A DNA stretch of 64,000 bases from Nonomuraea fuscirosea (GTDB taxonomy: Bacteria > Actinomycetota > Actinomycetes > Streptosporangiales > Streptosporangiaceae), in NCBI RefSeq assembly GCF_003001935.1, contig NZ_PVNG01000024.1, positions 62,001 to 126,000 of the forward strand. Reading direction: 5' to 3'. The position numbers and the translations under genes are program-made. The notes beneath the pieces were generated by a model. It had not been told where the DNA came from. It did no database searches and saw nothing but the letters and a program-made list of their open reading frames with translations. Every line of letters starts with the position of its first letter. Positions within the stretch are counted from its first letter, which is position 1. Of the stretch, positions 8,967-17,681 are shown piece by piece.

Positions 8967-9941
8967 TCAGTCGCCGGCGGGGCGGAGGCGGGCGCGGTAG
9001 TCGCGGGGTGGGAGGCCGTACTCCCGTCTGAAGGCGCGGCTGAAGTGGAACGGGCTGACGAAGCCCGAGGCCGCCGCCACCTGGCCGACGTCCATGTCCG
9101 TCACCTCCAGCAGGCTCGCCGCGTGCCGCACCCGGGCCCGGCGCACCGCCTGCATCGGCGTCTGGCCGGTCTCTTCGGCGAACAGGTGGGCGAAGCGGGA
9201 CGGGGAGAGCGCGACCGTACGGGCGAGCGAGGCGACCGAGTGCGGCGCGCCCGGCTCGGCCGCGATCCGCGCCAGGACGCGGCGTACCCGCTCGTCCCCC
9301 TCCTCGCCCTTCCCCTCGGGCCGCGCGGACGCGGTGGCCAGCACCAGCACCTCCGCCACAGCCCCCAGGACCAGCTCCCGCGCCGCCCCGCCCACCACCA
9401 CCGCCGGCACCCGCGCCCCACCGTCCGGGTCGGCCGCCGCGGTCGGATCAGGCATGCCCGCGGGGTTCGGGCCGACCGCGTCAGACCCCGCGGTGGCCGA
9501 TGAGGCCATGTCCGGTGTCCAGCGGGCGTCCTGGAGGGCCCGCTGGAAGGCCAGGTCGATCCGGGGGTGCACGGCCCGGGGCACGCCGGCCACCAGGTGG
9601 CATCCGCCCTCTCTGGCGTACGGGCCCAGCCAGGCCGCCCAGCTCGCCCGGGGCTGGAAGTGCACCCACCAGAACCGCCACCGCTCCGCCCCCTGCCGGA
9701 CCCGGTAGTGCTGGGCCACCCCCGACCGCAGCACCGCCAGGTCCCCCTCCCCCACCTCGAACGCCGCCCCGCCCTGCTCGACCGCTCCGGCCCCAGCCTC
9801 GGTCCACAGCAGCAGCCAGCTCGGCGAGCCGCCGGGGCGGCGGGTCGCGTAGCCGGGCGCCCTGTCGTAGTGGCCCACGATCATCAGCTCGGCAGCAGGA
9901 ACAGACAGGTCCTCAGCGGTCATGGGCATACCGTCGCACAT
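8967..9941 (-). CDS. AraC-family transcriptional regulator
   Basis: Regulator of up to 324 residues. The N-terminal part is an AraC-type cupin ligand domain (about 15-110, including WWVHFQPR); a low-complexity Ala/Gly/Pro linker spans about 145-215. The C-terminal part has two helix-turn-helices typical of AraC/XylS proteins (SVASLARTVALSPSRFAHLF, then DVGQVAAASGFVSPFHFSRAF, ending in PPRDYRA). Starts at 9941, 9929 and 9923 are all possible. It is divergent from the phytanoyl-CoA dioxygenase gene with about 25-40 bases between starts, so it probably controls that neighbour and itself. The inducer is unknown. Confidence 0.9.
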   Translation of the reverse strand: MCDGMPMTAEDLSVPAAELMIVGHYDRAPGYATRRPGGSPSWLLLWTEAGAGAVEQGGAAFEVGEGDLAVLRSGVAQHYRVRQGAERWRFWWVHFQPRASWAAWLGPYAREGGCHLVAGVPRAVHPRIDLAFQRALQDARWTPDMASSATAGSDAVGPNPAGMPDPTAAADPDGGARVPAVVVGGAARELVLGAVAEVLVLATASARPEGKGEEGDERVRRVLARIAAEPGAPHSVASLARTVALSPSRFAHLFAEETGQTPMQAVRRARVRHAASLLEVTDMDVGQVAAASGFVSPFHFSRAFRREYGLPPRDYRARLRPAGD

Positions 9942-9964
9942 CCCGTCCGCCTACCGTGAAGGGC

Positions 9965-10744
9965 ATGAGGTACAACGACTTCCACGAGCAGGGGTACACG
10001 CTGGTGCCCGGTCTCCTCGCCCCCGAGGAGGTGGCCGAGCTGCGTGACGCGTTCATGACCATGCACGCCAAGGGCCCGATCCCGGGGCACTTCACGCCTC
10101 AGCCGCAGGAGCCGGGCCGGCCGTACGACATCCTGCGCGACTACCCCCGGATCATGCACCCGCACCAGGTGAGCGACGTGGCGCTACGCTACCTGCTCGA
10201 CGCCCGCGTCGCCGCGATCCTGCGCGAACTGCTCGGGGAGGAGCCCATAGCAGCCCAGAGCATGTTCTACTTCAAGCCGCCGGGCGCCAGGGGGCAGGCG
10301 CTGCACCAGGACAACTTCTATCTCCGGGTCGAGCCGGGCACCTGCGTGGCCGCGTGGGTGGCGCTCGACCGGGTGGACCGGGCCAACGGCGGCCTGGAGG
10401 TCGTTCCCGGCACGCACCTGATGGACCTGTTCTGCCCGGAGGAGGCCGACCAGGGCGTCTCGTTCACCAGGGAGTACGTGCCGCCGCCGCCTGGCCTGGA
10501 GAAGGTCCCCGTGGACATGGACCCGGGCGACGTGCTGTTCTTCAACGGCAGCCTGGTGCACGGCTCGGAGCCCAACGGCACGCCGGACCGCTTCCGGCGC
10601 AGCTTCATCTGTCACTACGCCGGCCGCTCGGCGGAGCGGATCGCCGAGTACTACCCGACGCTGACGATGACCGGCGAGCCCGTACGGCTCGAAGCGTCGG
10701 TCGGCGGCGGCCCCTGCGGCACGGAGATCACCGGCCCCCACTGA
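9965..10744 (+). CDS. Phytanoyl-CoA dioxygenase (PhyH) family protein
   Basis: Cytoplasmic Fe(II)/2-oxoglutarate-dependent oxygenase of 259 residues. The metal-binding triad is visible: His114 and Asp116 in LHQDNFY, and His199 in GSLVHGSEPN. Arg211/212 (RRSF) is placed to hold 2-oxoglutarate. The ATG at 9965 follows a GAAGGG ribosome site, and the protein starts with the usual N-terminal helix (FHEQGYTLVPGLL). It stands alone opposite an AraC regulator, a common pairing in soil actinomycetes where the oxygenase is induced by a small-molecule substrate. The substrate cannot be read from the sequence; family members hydroxylate compounds from phytanoyl-CoA to ectoine and natural-product intermediates. 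Confidence 0.88.
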   Translation: MRYNDFHEQGYTLVPGLLAPEEVAELRDAFMTMHAKGPIPGHFTPQPQEPGRPYDILRDYPRIMHPHQVSDVALRYLLDARVAAILRELLGEEPIAAQSMFYFKPPGARGQALHQDNFYLRVEPGTCVAAWVALDRVDRANGGLEVVPGTHLMDLFCPEEADQGVSFTREYVPPPPGLEKVPVDMDPGDVLFFNGSLVHGSEPNGTPDRFRRSFICHYAGRSAERIAEYYPTLTMTGEPVRLEASVGGGPCGTEITGPH

Positions 10745-10807
10745 GCCGACCCGAACTGAGCCCGCACCAGCTCGACCGAACCCGCCTCCACCCTGACGGG
10801 CCTGGGC

Positions 10808-11914
10808 TCAGCCGCCGGAGACGTCCGACTCGTCGTCGGGGATGGGGCAGTCCCAGGGGTCGTCCAGCCACCCGTCAGGCAGCAGCACCTTGGACCGTTC
10901 GCCCGACTTGCCCCGGGGCGTGTCGGTGTTCGGCGGCCACGGCTGGTCGCGCTCCAGCTTGGCCAGCCCCTCCCGCAGCCCGTCGAGCGACTCGGCCGTG
11001 GCCAGCTCACGCCGCAGCTCGCTCCCGACCGTGAACCCCTTCAGGTACCACCCGACATGCTTGCGGAAGTCGGCCACCGCGTACCGCTCGATGTCGAAGC
11101 ACTCGGTCAGCCCCTCGGCGTGCCTGGCCATCACGTCGGCCACCTCGCCGAGCGTCGGCCTGACCCGCTCGGAGCTGCCGTCGAAGGCGTACTGGAGGTC
11201 CTTGAACAGCCACGGCCGCCCCAGGCAGCCCCGCCCGACGACGACGCCGTCGCACCCGGTGCGCCGCACCATGGCGACGGCGTCGTCGGCGGACCAGATG
11301 TCGCCGTTGCCCAGCACGGGGATCTCGGGGACGGCCTCCTTCAGCCGGGCGATGGCCGCCCAGTCGGCCACGCCTCCGTAGTGCTGCTTCGCCGTGCGGG
11401 CGTGCAGCGCGATCGCGGCGACGCCCTCCTCGGCGGCGATCCGCCCGGCGTCCAGGTAGGTCAGGTGGTCGTCGTCGATGCCCTTGCGCATCTTCATCGT
11501 CACGGGCAGCGACCCGGCGTTCGCGACCGCCTCGCGCAGGATCCGCCGCAGCAGATTCCGCTTGTACGGCAGCGCCGACCCGCCCCCGCGCCTGGTCACC
11601 TTGGGCACGGGGCAGCCGAAGTTGAGGTCGATGTGGTCGGCCAGGTCCTCTTCGGCGATCATCCGGACCGCCCGGCCCACGATGGTGGGGTCGACGCCGT
11701 ACAGCTGGATGCTTCTGGGTTGCTCGGACTCGGCGAACCTGATCATCCGCAGCGTCTTCGGATTGCGTTCGACGAGGGCCCTGGTCGTGATCATCTCGCA
11801 CACGAACAGGCCGGCGCCCTGCTCGCGGCAGAGCACCCGGAACGGCGCGTTCGTGATGCCCGCCATCGGCGCCAGCACCACCGGCGGCCACACCCCAATC
11901 GGCCCAATCTTCAC
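10808..11914 (-). CDS. dusB: tRNA-dihydrouridine synthase (DusB-like)
   Basis: FMN- and NADPH-dependent enzyme that reduces uridine in tRNA D-loops. About 368 residues from a GTG at 11914, chosen because the TIM-barrel starts within ten residues (GPIGVWPPVVLAPMAGITNAPFR is interrupted here only by description). Conserved elements are APMAGITNAPFR (15-26), the catalytic Cys101 in NFGCPVPK, GNGDIW, and the C-terminal FMN-phosphate segment GRGCLGRPWLF. The last 60 residues are the helical tRNA-binding domain plus a charged actinobacterial tail. A much longer open frame upstream (to 12682) runs antisense to the ACT-domain gene and is not used. The gene is divergent from that ACT gene. Confidence 0.93.
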   Translation of the reverse strand: MKIGPIGVWPPVVLAPMAGITNAPFRVLCREQGAGLFVCEMITTRALVERNPKTLRMIRFAESEQPRSIQLYGVDPTIVGRAVRMIAEEDLADHIDLNFGCPVPKVTRRGGGSALPYKRNLLRRILREAVANAGSLPVTMKMRKGIDDDHLTYLDAGRIAAEEGVAAIALHARTAKQHYGGVADWAAIARLKEAVPEIPVLGNGDIWSADDAVAMVRRTGCDGVVVGRGCLGRPWLFKDLQYAFDGSSERVRPTLGEVADVMARHAEGLTECFDIERYAVADFRKHVGWYLKGFTVGSELRRELATAESLDGLREGLAKLERDQPWPPNTDTPRGKSGERSKVLLPDGWLDDPWDCPIPDDESDVSGG

Positions 11915-11996
11915 CCCGTCAGTTGTAGCGCAGGTCAGGCTGTGAACGGTATTCGGCCGATAGTCTGTGATCCGGCATCTTCGGTGAGGGGGACGG

Positions 11997-12632
11997 ATGC
12001 TTCTTCGAGTCCGCGTCGAACTGCCCGACCGGCCCGGGTCCCTGGCCCAGGTGACCAAGGTCCTGGGGGCGGCGGGGGCCGACATCACCCAGGTGACCGT
12101 CCTCGACCGGGGCGAGGGCCGGGCCGTCGACGACATCACGGTCTGCTGCCCGGCGGGCACACCCACGCAGACCCTGGTCAGGAGCCTGCAAGGCGTCGAC
12201 GGCGTGACGGCCGTCAGCGTCTGGCCCACCCGCGAGGCGCCGGGCACGTACCCGGAGCTGGAGGTCCTCAAATACCTCACCACGGCGGGAGACCGGGCGC
12301 TGACCACGCTGGTGGACTCGCTGCCGGCCCTGTTCAGCGCCGACTGGGCCGCCGCCGTCGCCGGGCGCCGCGTCGTCCACGCGAGCTGGCGCGCGCCCCA
12401 CGACCCGGCCGTCCCCCTGGAGCCGCCGGCCCGCCCCGAGGCTCTGACTCTGGACGACGGCCTGCACGCCGTGCACGCCCCGCTGCCGCCGCTGGCCCTC
12501 TCCCTCGTCCTGGCCCGGTCCGAGGGCCCGGCCTTCCACCGCATCGAGGTCCACCGGCTCACCAGGATCCTGGAGATCTTCCTCAGCCTCCCCGCCACCG
12601 AGCACAGCCTGGCCCGCCGCCTCCACGCCTGA
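11997..12632 (+). CDS. ACT-domain protein
   Basis: A 211-residue cytoplasmic protein. Residues 1-75 form an ACT domain (LRVRVELPDRPGSLAQVTKVLGAAGADITQV is the typical first strand and helix, here described in part: PDRPGSLAQV at 10-19). ACT domains bind amino acids or other small ligands. The rest (about 85-211) shows alternating strand/helix character and may be a second ligand-binding or catalytic fold that I do not recognise. It starts at ATG 11997 after GGTGAGGGGGACGG. The three-tRNA cluster follows 58 bases after the stop. An amino-acid-sensing role is inferred from the domain only. Confidence 0.78.
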   Translation: MLLRVRVELPDRPGSLAQVTKVLGAAGADITQVTVLDRGEGRAVDDITVCCPAGTPTQTLVRSLQGVDGVTAVSVWPTREAPGTYPELEVLKYLTTAGDRALTTLVDSLPALFSADWAAAVAGRRVVHASWRAPHDPAVPLEPPARPEALTLDDGLHAVHAPLPPLALSLVLARSEGPAFHRIEVHRLTRILEIFLSLPATEHSLARRLHA

Positions 12633-12690
12633 CTCCTGGCCGGCGGCAGCATCCGCTCCGAAAAACCGCTAGAGTTGTGCATGCGGCAAC

Positions 12691-12762
12691 GCGGAAGTGG
12701 CTCAGTGGTAGAGCATCACCTTGCCAAGGTGAGGGTCGCGGGTTCGAATCCCGTCTTCCGCT
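12691..12762 (+). tRNA. tRNA-Gly (GCC)
   Basis: 72-base cloverleaf. Acceptor stem GCGGAAG pairs with CTTCCGC at 12755-12761; the anticodon loop is TTGCCAA with GCC at 12723-12725; the T-loop is GGTTCGAATCC. CCA is not encoded. Confidence 0.97.
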
Positions 12763-12781
12763 CGGAGATGAGGTTCGACTC

Positions 12782-12852
12782 GGTGGCGTGGCCGAGAGGC
12801 GAGGCAGCGGCCTGCAAAGCCGTCCACACGGGTTCGAATCCCGTCGCCACCT
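12782..12852 (+). tRNA. tRNA-Cys (GCA)
   Basis: 71-base cloverleaf. Acceptor GGTGGCG pairs with CGCCACC at 12845-12851; anticodon loop CTGCAAA has GCA at 12814-12816; the T-arm is GGGTTCGAATCCC. It lies 19 bases after tRNA-Gly. Confidence 0.97.
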
Positions 12853-12856
12853 CCAA

Positions 12857-12931
12857 GGACGATTAGCTCAGCGGGAGAGCGCTTCCCTGACACGGAAGAG
12901 GTCACTGGTTCAATCCCAGTATCGTCCACCA
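12857..12931 (+). tRNA. tRNA-Val (GAC)
   Basis: Acceptor GGACGAT pairs with ATCGTCC at 12921-12927; anticodon loop CTGACAC has GAC at 12889-12891; the T-loop is TTCAATC. CCA is encoded at 12929-12931, unlike the other two tRNAs. Only four bases separate it from tRNA-Cys, so the cluster is surely one transcript. Confidence 0.96.
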
Positions 12932-12980
12932 GTTCATTCTCCGATCATCCTGCGGGCGCGAGGCCGCTACGCTCTCGCGT

Positions 12981-14258
12981 ATGGATGATCCGTTAGCCGA
13001 GCTCGACCAGATCGACTGGGCCGGGCTGAGACACGCCTACGGCTCGGCCGGCGACGTTCCCGGCCTGCTGCGGGCCCTCGCCTCCGACGATCCCGGCCTT
13101 CGCGCCGAGGCGCTCGGTGAGCTCTACACCAACGTCTTCCACCAGGGCAATCGTTTCCAGGCCACCCCGTACGCGGTGCCGTTCCTGGTCCGGCTGGCCG
13201 TGCGTCCCGCCGTACCCGACCGTGACCTGATCCTCTACCTCCTGGCCGCGCTCGCCCTCGGTTACGACGAGGCCCACCTGCCGGAGGGTGTCGGCATCGC
13301 GCACTGGCGGGCCGAGAGCGCGATCGTGCAGTCCAGGAGCAGGCCAGAAGCGGAGGACGCGCTCGACCGGTGGGCCGCCGACGCGGTGGGCGACGCCGAG
13401 CGGTGGGATCGCGACCACGTCCGCCGCACCTACGACCACGACCGCGAGCGCGCCGCCGACGACGCGCAGCTGGCCTCCTACGACGCGGTACGCGCCGCCG
13501 TGCCTCGGCTGCTGGCGCTGCTCGCCGACGCCGACCCGTCCGTCAGAACCTCGGCCGCGTACGTGGTGTCGTGGTTTCCCGAGGAGGCGGCGACGGTCGC
13601 TCCGGCGCTCGCCGCGCTGGTCCGCGCCGACCCCGACCCGGTGTCCGTGGCGACGGCGCTGTTCGGCCTCTCACTGCTCCCCCACGACGGCGATCTCTCC
13701 CCGGACGGTCCTTCGCGCGACGACAGCCCCTCCCAGGACGGCCTCTCTCACCCCGGCGGCCTCGCCCGGCACGACGAGGTCGTGGCGCGGCTCGGTGACG
13801 CCGACGAGCTGGTCCGGGCCTGTGCCGCGCTCTCCTTGGTCAACCTGCGCGGCGAAGCCGCCGTCCCCGAGGCCGGGGACGAGGTGCGCCGGCTGCTCAC
13901 CGTCACCGGCCCCACCCCGCTCCCGTACGGTGACGGCGACCTCGCCACCCTCGCCACCCGGGTCAGCCGCCGTCGCCTGCCCGCCGACGCCCCCGCCCGG
14001 GCCTCGGCGCTGATCGCCAGGCTGGCCGGGGCCGACGGCGAGCACGCGTTCCCGATCGTCGGCGACCTCATGGACACCGTCTTCGACCGGCCCGGCGCCC
14101 CCGCCCCGCACACTCTCACCGCCCTGCAGCGGGACGCCCTGGAGGCGGTCGCCGGGCTCGGCGACGAGGCGTGGAGCTGGCTCAACCTCCTGGAGATCCT
14201 GCGGCACTGGGGCGTCCCGGACGGACGCGAGAAGCTGGCGGCCTTCCTGAGCCGCTGA
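12981..14258 (+). CDS. HEAT-repeat protein
   Basis: A 425-residue, acidic, Ala/Leu-rich soluble protein made of helical HEAT-like repeats. Paired helices such as VRAAVPRLLALLADADPSVR (about 170-190), AATVAPALAALVRADPDPV (about 205-225) and DELVRACAALSLVNLRGEA (about 270-290) recur at about 35-residue spacing. A Ser/Asp/Pro-rich insert (about 233-258) interrupts the solenoid. No catalytic motif is visible; such proteins are usually protein-binding scaffolds. It follows the tRNA-Val by 49 bases and is convergent with the sugar-importer operon, whose last stop codon is three bases beyond this one. No function can be assigned. Confidence 0.82.
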   Translation: MDDPLAELDQIDWAGLRHAYGSAGDVPGLLRALASDDPGLRAEALGELYTNVFHQGNRFQATPYAVPFLVRLAVRPAVPDRDLILYLLAALALGYDEAHLPEGVGIAHWRAESAIVQSRSRPEAEDALDRWAADAVGDAERWDRDHVRRTYDHDRERAADDAQLASYDAVRAAVPRLLALLADADPSVRTSAAYVVSWFPEEAATVAPALAALVRADPDPVSVATALFGLSLLPHDGDLSPDGPSRDDSPSQDGLSHPGGLARHDEVVARLGDADELVRACAALSLVNLRGEAAVPEAGDEVRRLLTVTGPTPLPYGDGDLATLATRVSRRRLPADAPARASALIARLAGADGEHAFPIVGDLMDTVFDRPGAPAPHTLTALQRDALEAVAGLGDEAWSWLNLLEILRHWGVPDGREKLAAFLSR

Positions 14259-14261
14259 ACG

Positions 14262-15095
14262 TCACTGGCCGGCCAGGCCCGTGTGGGCCACGCCCCGGAC
14301 GATCTGGCGCTGGAACAGGACGAACACGAACAGCAGCGGCAGCCCGGCCAGGACCACGGAGGCCATGATCTGCGCGTACCGGAGGCCGAACGTCCCCTGC
14401 ACCACGTTCGCCAGCCCCACCGGCAGCGTCATCGTGTTCGGATCGGTGGAGACGAGGAACGGCCAGAGGAAGTTGTTCCAGGTGTTGATGAAGGTGAAGA
14501 TCGACACCGCCGCCAGCACCGGCCGCGACAAGGGCAGGACGATGGTGAAGAACACCCGCCAGCGCCCGGCCCCGTCCACGAAGGCGGCCTGTTCGAGCTC
14601 GGGCGGCACGTCCTGGAAGAACTTGAACAGGATGTAGACGATCAGCGGCGCCGCCACCTGCGGCAGGATGATCGCCCACCAGGTGTCCACCAGGCCCAGC
14701 GAGACCATCTCGGCGAACAACGGCGCCATCAGCACCTGCGGCGGGATCATGATGCCGGCCAGGATCAGGCCGAGCAGCACCCGCTGGCCCTTGAACTGCG
14801 TGCGTGCGAACCCGTACGCGGCCATCGCCGAGAACAGCACGGTGAGGAACGTGACGATCACGGACGTGACGGTGGAGTTGATCGCCCACTTGACGATGCC
14901 GCCGGTCTCCAGGACGAGCGCGTAGGAGTCGAAGGTGATCCGGCTGCCGATCCACTCCAGCGGCAGCTTGGTGGTCTCGGACTCGGGCTTGAGCGAGGTG
15001 GCGACGGCCCAGGCGATGGGCGCGAGCCAGATCACCGCCAGCACCAGCTCGGCCACCAGCAGGACGAGCTGGCTGAAGCTGAACCGCTTGGTCAC
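14262..15095 (-). CDS. Sugar ABC transporter permease, MalG-type
   Basis: Inner-membrane permease of 277 residues with six hydrophobic helices. The cytoplasmic EAA loop, which docks the ATPase, reads ELEQAAFVDGAGRWRVFF..LPL, typical of carbohydrate uptake family 1 permeases. The GTG start at 15095 overlaps the upstream permease stop in a GTGA junction, with GAGGAGG ten bases upstream; this decides the start. Last gene of the importer operon (binding protein, permease, permease). No ATPase gene is present, so a shared MsiK-type ATPase encoded elsewhere must energise it. The context with a GH51 enzyme points to arabinose-containing oligosaccharides. Confidence 0.93.
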   Translation of the reverse strand: MTKRFSFSQLVLLVAELVLAVIWLAPIAWAVATSLKPESETTKLPLEWIGSRITFDSYALVLETGGIVKWAINSTVTSVIVTFLTVLFSAMAAYGFARTQFKGQRVLLGLILAGIMIPPQVLMAPLFAEMVSLGLVDTWWAIILPQVAAPLIVYILFKFFQDVPPELEQAAFVDGAGRWRVFFTIVLPLSRPVLAAVSIFTFINTWNNFLWPFLVSTDPNTMTLPVGLANVVQGTFGLRYAQIMASVVLAGLPLLFVFVLFQRQIVRGVAHTGLAGQ

Positions 15096-16012
15096 GACGC
15101 GACCTCCTCGCGCTTGCGGAACAGCCGGAGCTGCGCCAGGGAGACGATGACGATCAGGACGAACAGGATGTACGACACGGCCGAGGCGTAGCCGATGCGG
15201 TAACCGGTGAAGCCGACGTCGTAGGCGTACTCGATGATGGGCCGGGTGGCGTCCTGCGGCCCGCCGCCGGTCATGAGGTAGATCTGGTCGAAGACCTTGA
15301 GCGAGGCGACCAGTTGCAGCACCACGATGAGCACCGTCGTGCGGCGCAGCAGCGGCAGCGTGATGGAGCGCAGCTTGTCCCAGCCCGAGGCGCCGTCGAT
15401 GTCGGCGGCCTCGTACAGGTGCGTGGGGATCGACTGGAGCGCGGCGAGGTAGAGCAGGAAGTTGAAGCCGACCGTCCACCAGACGGTGGTCAGCACGATC
15501 GACCACATGGCCGTGGACGGGTCGCCCAGCCACAGGATGTCGGTGCCGAGCGTGCCGTTGAGCAGGCCGTAGTCGGGCGGGTAGATCATCTGCAGCCACA
15601 GGATGGCGATCACGGCCGACGGCAGCAGGAACGGCCCGAAGAACGACAGCCGCCACAGCCACTGCACGAAGCGCACGTTGTGCACCAGCAGCGCGAGCAC
15701 CAGGCCGAGCAGCACCAGCGGGATCGTGCTCAGCACGGTGAAGACGAGCGTGTTCCACAGTGAGCGCCACATGCGCGGGTCGGCGAACGCCTCGGCGTAG
15801 TTGTCGAACCCGATGAAGTGGTTGTTGCCGCCGGCGATGTTGACGCTGGACAGGCTCATCTGGAAGCCGAGGATGGTCGGCCAGACCAGGAAGGCCAGGT
15901 AGATCAGCAGGAAGGGCCCCACGAAGAGCAGCCCGTGCTGGGTCCAGCCGCGCCGGACCTTGGCCTTGGCGACGGGGCCGGCGGTCGCGGGGGCCGCGAC
16001 GGTGGTGGTCAT
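15092..16012 (-). CDS. Sugar ABC transporter permease, MalF-type
   Basis: Inner-membrane permease of 306 residues: a charged Ala/Lys/Arg-rich cytoplasmic N-terminus, a first helix from about residue 27 (GLLFVGPFLLIYLAFLVWP) and five more helices. The EAA loop reads YEAADIDGASGWDKLRSITLPLL. It starts at ATG 16012, 34 bases after the stop of the solute-binding protein gene, and overlaps the next permease by four bases. It forms the membrane channel together with the downstream MalG-type permease. Confidence 0.93.
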   Translation of the reverse strand: MTTTVAAPATAGPVAKAKVRRGWTQHGLLFVGPFLLIYLAFLVWPTILGFQMSLSSVNIAGGNNHFIGFDNYAEAFADPRMWRSLWNTLVFTVLSTIPLVLLGLVLALLVHNVRFVQWLWRLSFFGPFLLPSAVIAILWLQMIYPPDYGLLNGTLGTDILWLGDPSTAMWSIVLTTVWWTVGFNFLLYLAALQSIPTHLYEAADIDGASGWDKLRSITLPLLRRTTVLIVVLQLVASLKVFDQIYLMTGGGPQDATRPIIEYAYDVGFTGYRIGYASAVSYILFVLIVIVSLAQLRLFRKREEVAS

Positions 16013-16046
16013 GAGCCCTCCTTGGTCGATTCCACGGCCGGCCCGG

Positions 16047-17378
16047 TCATGAGCGCTCCTCGGGGAAGGGGTTCGGGGCGGACATCAGCCGGTTGAGCGA
16101 CGCCTTCGCCGCGGCCAGCCCTTCCTCGGGGGTACGCGTCCCGGCGATGACCGGGGAGAACGCCTCGCCGAACTCGATCCACATCCGCGAGGCCGACCCG
16201 GCGAACCACACCTGCGGGTCGAGCGCGACCTCGGTGATGACCGAGCGGTACTCCGACTGCGGCTGCAGCGCCAGGTAGTCGGGCTCCTCCAGCGCCGGCA
16301 GGTACGCGGGCACGTGCCCGGCCACCGCCCAGTCGGCGCTGTTCTTGACCAGGTAGGCGATGAAGCGGTAGGTGGCCCGCTCGACCTCGGGGTCGCGGGC
16401 GCGCTGGTGCGGCAGCACGAACGCGTGGCAGTCGGCCTGCGCCGCGCCGGTGCCGAAGACGGTGGGGAAGCGGGTCATGCTGAACGGTGTCCCGCGTTCC
16501 TTGAGCCCGGTGGTCTCCCAGTCGCCGTTCCACAGGAACGCCGCCTCGCCGTTGGTGAACTTAGCGACGGAGGCGCCGTAGTCGGTACGCCAGTCGCACA
16601 GCCCTTCCTTGCCGAGGCGCTGCATGAGCCGCAGGGCCTCCAGCGCCTTGGCGTCGTCGATGGTGACCGTGGTGCCGTCGTCCGAGACGAGGGTGCCGCC
16701 GCTCTGCGGGTAGAGCGAATACCACACCCGCCACGGCCCGACGGTGCCCAGGCCGAGCGCGTCGAAGGCCAGCGGGGGCTTGCCGCCCATCACGTCCTTG
16801 GCCTTGGTGAGCCGGGCGATCAGCTCGTCCACGCCGTTGGTGGGCGCGAGCTTGCCGTCGGGGCCGAGCAGCCCGGCCTTCTGGCAGATGTCGGTGTTGT
16901 AGTACTCGACCATCGGGTGGGCGTCGAAGGGGATCGCGTACAGGACGCCGTCGAGGTGGGCGCGTTCCCAGATGGGCGGGCTGAAGTCGGCGCCGCGCAG
17001 CCCGGCCTCCTCCAGCAGCTTGACGTCGATCGGGTCGAGGATCTGGCCGGCGCCGATCCCGGCCAGCCGGGCCAGGTGGAAGCTGGCCAGGTCGGGCGAG
17101 CGGCCGCCCGCGCCGGCCATCGCGACCTTCGTGTAGAAGGGCTCACCCCATTGGAGGACGTTCTCCTCGACGAAGATGTCGGGATTGTCCTTCGCGAACG
17201 CCCCGACCATCTTGTTCATGATGATGCCGTCACTCGCGCCGAGGAAGTGCCAGTACTTGACGCGGGTCTGGGACGAGCCGAGCCCCATGGGGATGGCGCA
17301 GCCCGTGGCGGCGGCGCCGAGCAGGGCCAGGCTGCCGCCGAGAAGGTGCCGTCGGGTGATGTCGGGGGGACCGTGCAC
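16047..17378 (-). CDS. Sugar-binding lipoprotein of ABC importer (Tat-type signal)
   Basis: Extracellular solute-binding protein, family 1, of 443 residues; captures sugar for the two downstream permeases. The N-terminus has a twin-arginine signal followed by a lipobox (ITRRHLLGG, then AATGC with the lipidated Cys at 27), so it is probably Tat-exported and lipid-anchored. Typical features follow: KYWHFLGASDG at 39, DLASFHLARLA, YAIPFDAHPMVEYYN near the ligand cleft, and FLWNGDWE. I chose GTG 17378 because a GGAAGAGG site precedes it; the open frame continues far upstream through the GH51 and LacI antisense strand and is not meaningful there. First gene of its operon, transcribed away from the arabinofuranosidase gene. 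Confidence 0.93.
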   Translation of the reverse strand: MHGPPDITRRHLLGGSLALLGAAATGCAIPMGLGSSQTRVKYWHFLGASDGIIMNKMVGAFAKDNPDIFVEENVLQWGEPFYTKVAMAGAGGRSPDLASFHLARLAGIGAGQILDPIDVKLLEEAGLRGADFSPPIWERAHLDGVLYAIPFDAHPMVEYYNTDICQKAGLLGPDGKLAPTNGVDELIARLTKAKDVMGGKPPLAFDALGLGTVGPWRVWYSLYPQSGGTLVSDDGTTVTIDDAKALEALRLMQRLGKEGLCDWRTDYGASVAKFTNGEAAFLWNGDWETTGLKERGTPFSMTRFPTVFGTGAAQADCHAFVLPHQRARDPEVERATYRFIAYLVKNSADWAVAGHVPAYLPALEEPDYLALQPQSEYRSVITEVALDPQVWFAGSASRMWIEFGEAFSPVIAGTRTPEEGLAAAKASLNRLMSAPNPFPEERS

Positions 17379-17533
17379 TGGGGGCCTCTTCCTGCACCAG
17401 CTATGTTCTCGTTGACACCGGAGGACTAAGGCAGGCGTGATCGGCGCCTCTCTCACGGAGGCGCTGGTGGGCGAGCACTCCGGGTCGCGGAGGTCGCCGC
17501 GCGGACCCCGTTGTTTCAGCGGGGTTACCCGAG

Positions 17534-17547
17534 TGTTAGCGGTAACA
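17534..17547. promoter_or_regulatory. LacI-type operator 1 of the arabinoside locus
   Basis: TGTTAGCGGTAACA, an imperfect palindrome of TGTTA and TAACA half sites around a central GCGG. It lies about 155 bases upstream of the importer operon and 135 upstream of the GH51 gene, and matches the sites at 17624 and 20279. Confidence 0.7.
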
Positions 17548-17623
17548 AGCAGGCTGTCAAGGGCCCGCCCGCAACCGGTTGCGGCGACCCCGACCGCACC
17601 TCCGGCCCCTTGACCCGCGCCTG

Positions 17624-17637
17624 TGATAACGCTAACA
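17624..17637. promoter_or_regulatory. LacI-type operator 2 of the arabinoside locus
   Basis: TGATAACGCTAACA; read on the minus strand it is TGTTAGCGTTATCA, matching operator 1 at 11 of 14 positions. It sits 45 bases upstream of the GH51 start codon, a position suited to blocking transcription. Confidence 0.7.
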
Positions 17638-17681
17638 ATCGGGACCACGTAACGCCCGCGAAACCCCAGGAGAGGCCCTCC

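Larger units (their letters stand above)
17379..17681. promoter_or_regulatory. Divergent control region between importer operon and GH51 gene
   Basis: The 303 bases without a gene contain both promoters and two copies of a 14-bp operator-like element (17534-17547 and 17624-17637). It is less GC-rich near the operators. I could not assign -10/-35 boxes with confidence. Confidence 0.7.

Noticed and set aside
12675..12931. Open frames over the tRNA cluster, including a minus-strand frame with DGIRTRDP-like peptides
   Set aside because: These are the classic spurious translations of tRNA genes and their T-loops; all three tRNAs fold well.
12691..12931. Attachment site for an integrative element at the tRNA cluster
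   Set aside because: No duplicated tRNA 3' end, integrase or shifted composition was seen nearby.
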